From contig URWM01000078.1 in assembly GCA_900551655.1 (NCBI GenBank), positions 1-7,286 on the forward strand: a stretch of DNA of 7,286 nt, written 5' to 3'. Below, piece by piece: positions 6,308 through 7,286 of this stretch; position 1 is the first letter of the stretch, and every line of letters starts with the position of its first letter. The DNA is from an uncultured Collinsella sp. (GTDB lineage: Bacteria > Actinomycetota > Coriobacteriia > Coriobacteriales > Coriobacteriaceae). Position numbers and translations under genes: made by a program. The notes beneath the pieces are model-generated. The model saw nothing but the letters and a program-made list of their open reading frames with translations, made no database searches and was not told the origin of the DNA.

Positions 6308-7237
6308 ATGGCTGACAAGAACCCTTTGACTCCGGAAGAAGTGACGGAGTTATTCTCCGAAATCGATGCATCCGGCGTCTTGGATCCCACGCTCGCCAAA
6401 AAGCGTACCGAGCGCATGCGTGAGAAGGAGGCTGCGGCCAAGCGCGGTGACAAAGCGGCGCTAGCGCAGCTGCGCAGCGAGGACCGCGCGAGCCAGGCAA
6501 AACATATCGACCCGCTGTCCGAGGACGATCCTTCGGGCTCGCAGGTGAGCCATACCATTACGAAGACCGCGATGGCCGTGGTCATCGGTATTTTGGTGCT
6601 GATCGTGGGCATGCAGATTGGCTACGGCGTGATGCGTCGCCTGAACACTGCCAACCTGTCCGAGAGTGTTTCGGTGGATACCGTTTCCACGGCACTGAAG
6701 GGCGGCCTTGAGTGGGGTAACGGCTTTACGCAGTTCCCGCTCGACTTTACCGTCGACGAGGCGGACGAGCGCACAGGCACGGTCGAGGTAACGGTGTTGG
6801 ACACGTCGTCTGCCAACGAGCTCGAGCTGCTGTCCAACGGGCAGATTCAGGCTGCGGCACTTGCGACCAACGCGTTGCTCAACGATAAGATCGACCGCGT
6901 GGTGTATAACGTTCACGCCTATATCGACGAGGATAGCAACATTCAGCACGATTCCTTCTTTGGCATGTTCCCCGCGAGGGGTCATCAGAGCGCCATTCTG
7001 ACGTTCGTGTGGACCAAGAGCTCATCGACCGCTACGAACATCGACTGGAAGATGCATATCGTGAGTATGGACGACACGATTTCCGAGCGCATTCAAAAGC
7101 AGGTGAACTCGGTGTCGTCGCTGATTGAGGACCCGTCGGTGAGCCAGACCAAGATTGACGAGGAAAAGGCCGAGCGTGACCTGGAACATCGTCTGCATGG
7201 CCGCGAGATTTTCCGCGGCGGCAAGCCCGATCGCACA
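6308..7237 (+). CDS. Single-pass membrane protein of unknown family, 3'-truncated by adapter
   Basis: I do not recognise this family. The ATG at 6308 is preceded by AGGAAG (6299-6304), 19 bases after the exporter stop. The 310 genuine residues comprise a charged, mostly helical N-terminal part (about 1-80, rich in Lys, Glu and Ala), one membrane helix at about 88-109 (AVVIGILVLIVGMQIGYGV), and an extended domain of about 200 residues. There is no signal peptidase site; the basic RR just after the helix and the acidic stretch before it leave the topology uncertain. The second domain has alternating beta-like segments (GTVEVTVLD, RVVYNVHAYI, SAILTFVWT) and ends in a charged helical tail. The true C-terminus is missing: codons after Thr310 come from sequencing adapter, and the apparent TAG at 7274 lies in the index. 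It could assist the adjacent exporter, but only position suggests this. Confidence 0.85.
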
Positions 7238-7238
7238 C

Positions 7239-7286
7239 CTGTCTCTTATACACATCTCCGAGCCCACGAGACGTAGAGGAATCTCG
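7239..7286. other. Illumina Nextera adapter read-through (non-genomic)
   Basis: CTGTCTCTTATACACATCT at 7239-7257 is exactly the 19-bp Tn5 mosaic end used in Nextera libraries. It is followed by CCGAGCCCACGAGAC (7258-7272), the rest of the Nextera read-2 adapter in read-through orientation. GTAGAGGA (7273-7280) matches, as I recall it, the N712 i7 index, and ATCTCG (7281-7286) is the start of P7. This is untrimmed adapter at a contig end, not a transposon in the organism. Confidence 0.98.

Noticed and set aside
7239..7257. Natural Tn5/IS50 transposon end
   Set aside because: The sequence is the engineered mosaic end and is followed directly by Nextera adapter, index and P7 bases, so it is library construction.

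Overview
The window looks like one short contig from a GC-rich gut actinomycete of the Coriobacteriia, most like Collinsella. This rests on general style only: high GC in coding regions with GC-ending codons, compact layout, the wording of the ABC transporters, and a clostridial/coriobacterial-style DAHP synthase. No marker gene fixes the taxon.

Layout, all genes on the + strand. (1) Bases 1-2663 hold the end of one ABC exporter half and a complete partner half, overlapping by one base. Together they form an asymmetric heterodimeric exporter of the TM287/288, BmrCD and LmrCD kind. A strong intrinsic terminator follows at 2693-2726. (2) Bases 2664-3240 are a 577-base intergenic stretch of unusual structure. 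It holds a 52-bp inverted repeat whose two arms each open a short ORF starting MSTV..LVT (the two ORFs converge), then a 13-bp hairpin, and finally a promoter and ribosome binding site. (3) Bases 3241-4272 encode a complete class I-alpha DAHP synthase, the entry step of the shikimate pathway. (4) Bases 4273-4518 hold a GC-rich hairpin at the stop codon and a roughly 98-nt nested stem-loop. (5) Bases 4519-6288 encode a complete ABC exporter half with a fully canonical ATPase, probably a homodimer. (6) It is followed 19 bases later by a single-pass membrane protein of unknown family that runs into the end of the window.

The last 48 bases (7239-7286) are not genomic. They match the Illumina Nextera read-through adapter: the 19-bp Tn5 mosaic end, the rest of the read-2 adapter, an 8-base i7 index and the first bases of P7. 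The last gene is therefore truncated at about base 7237, and the peptide tail and stop codon that follow are artefacts.

The genes probably form three transcription units: the heterodimeric exporter, the DAHP synthase, and the second exporter with its membrane-protein neighbour. I see no functional link between the DAHP synthase and the exporters beyond being adjacent. The material most worth following up is the intergenic inverted repeat with its possible small-protein family, the large stem-loop after the DAHP synthase gene, and the adapter contamination.
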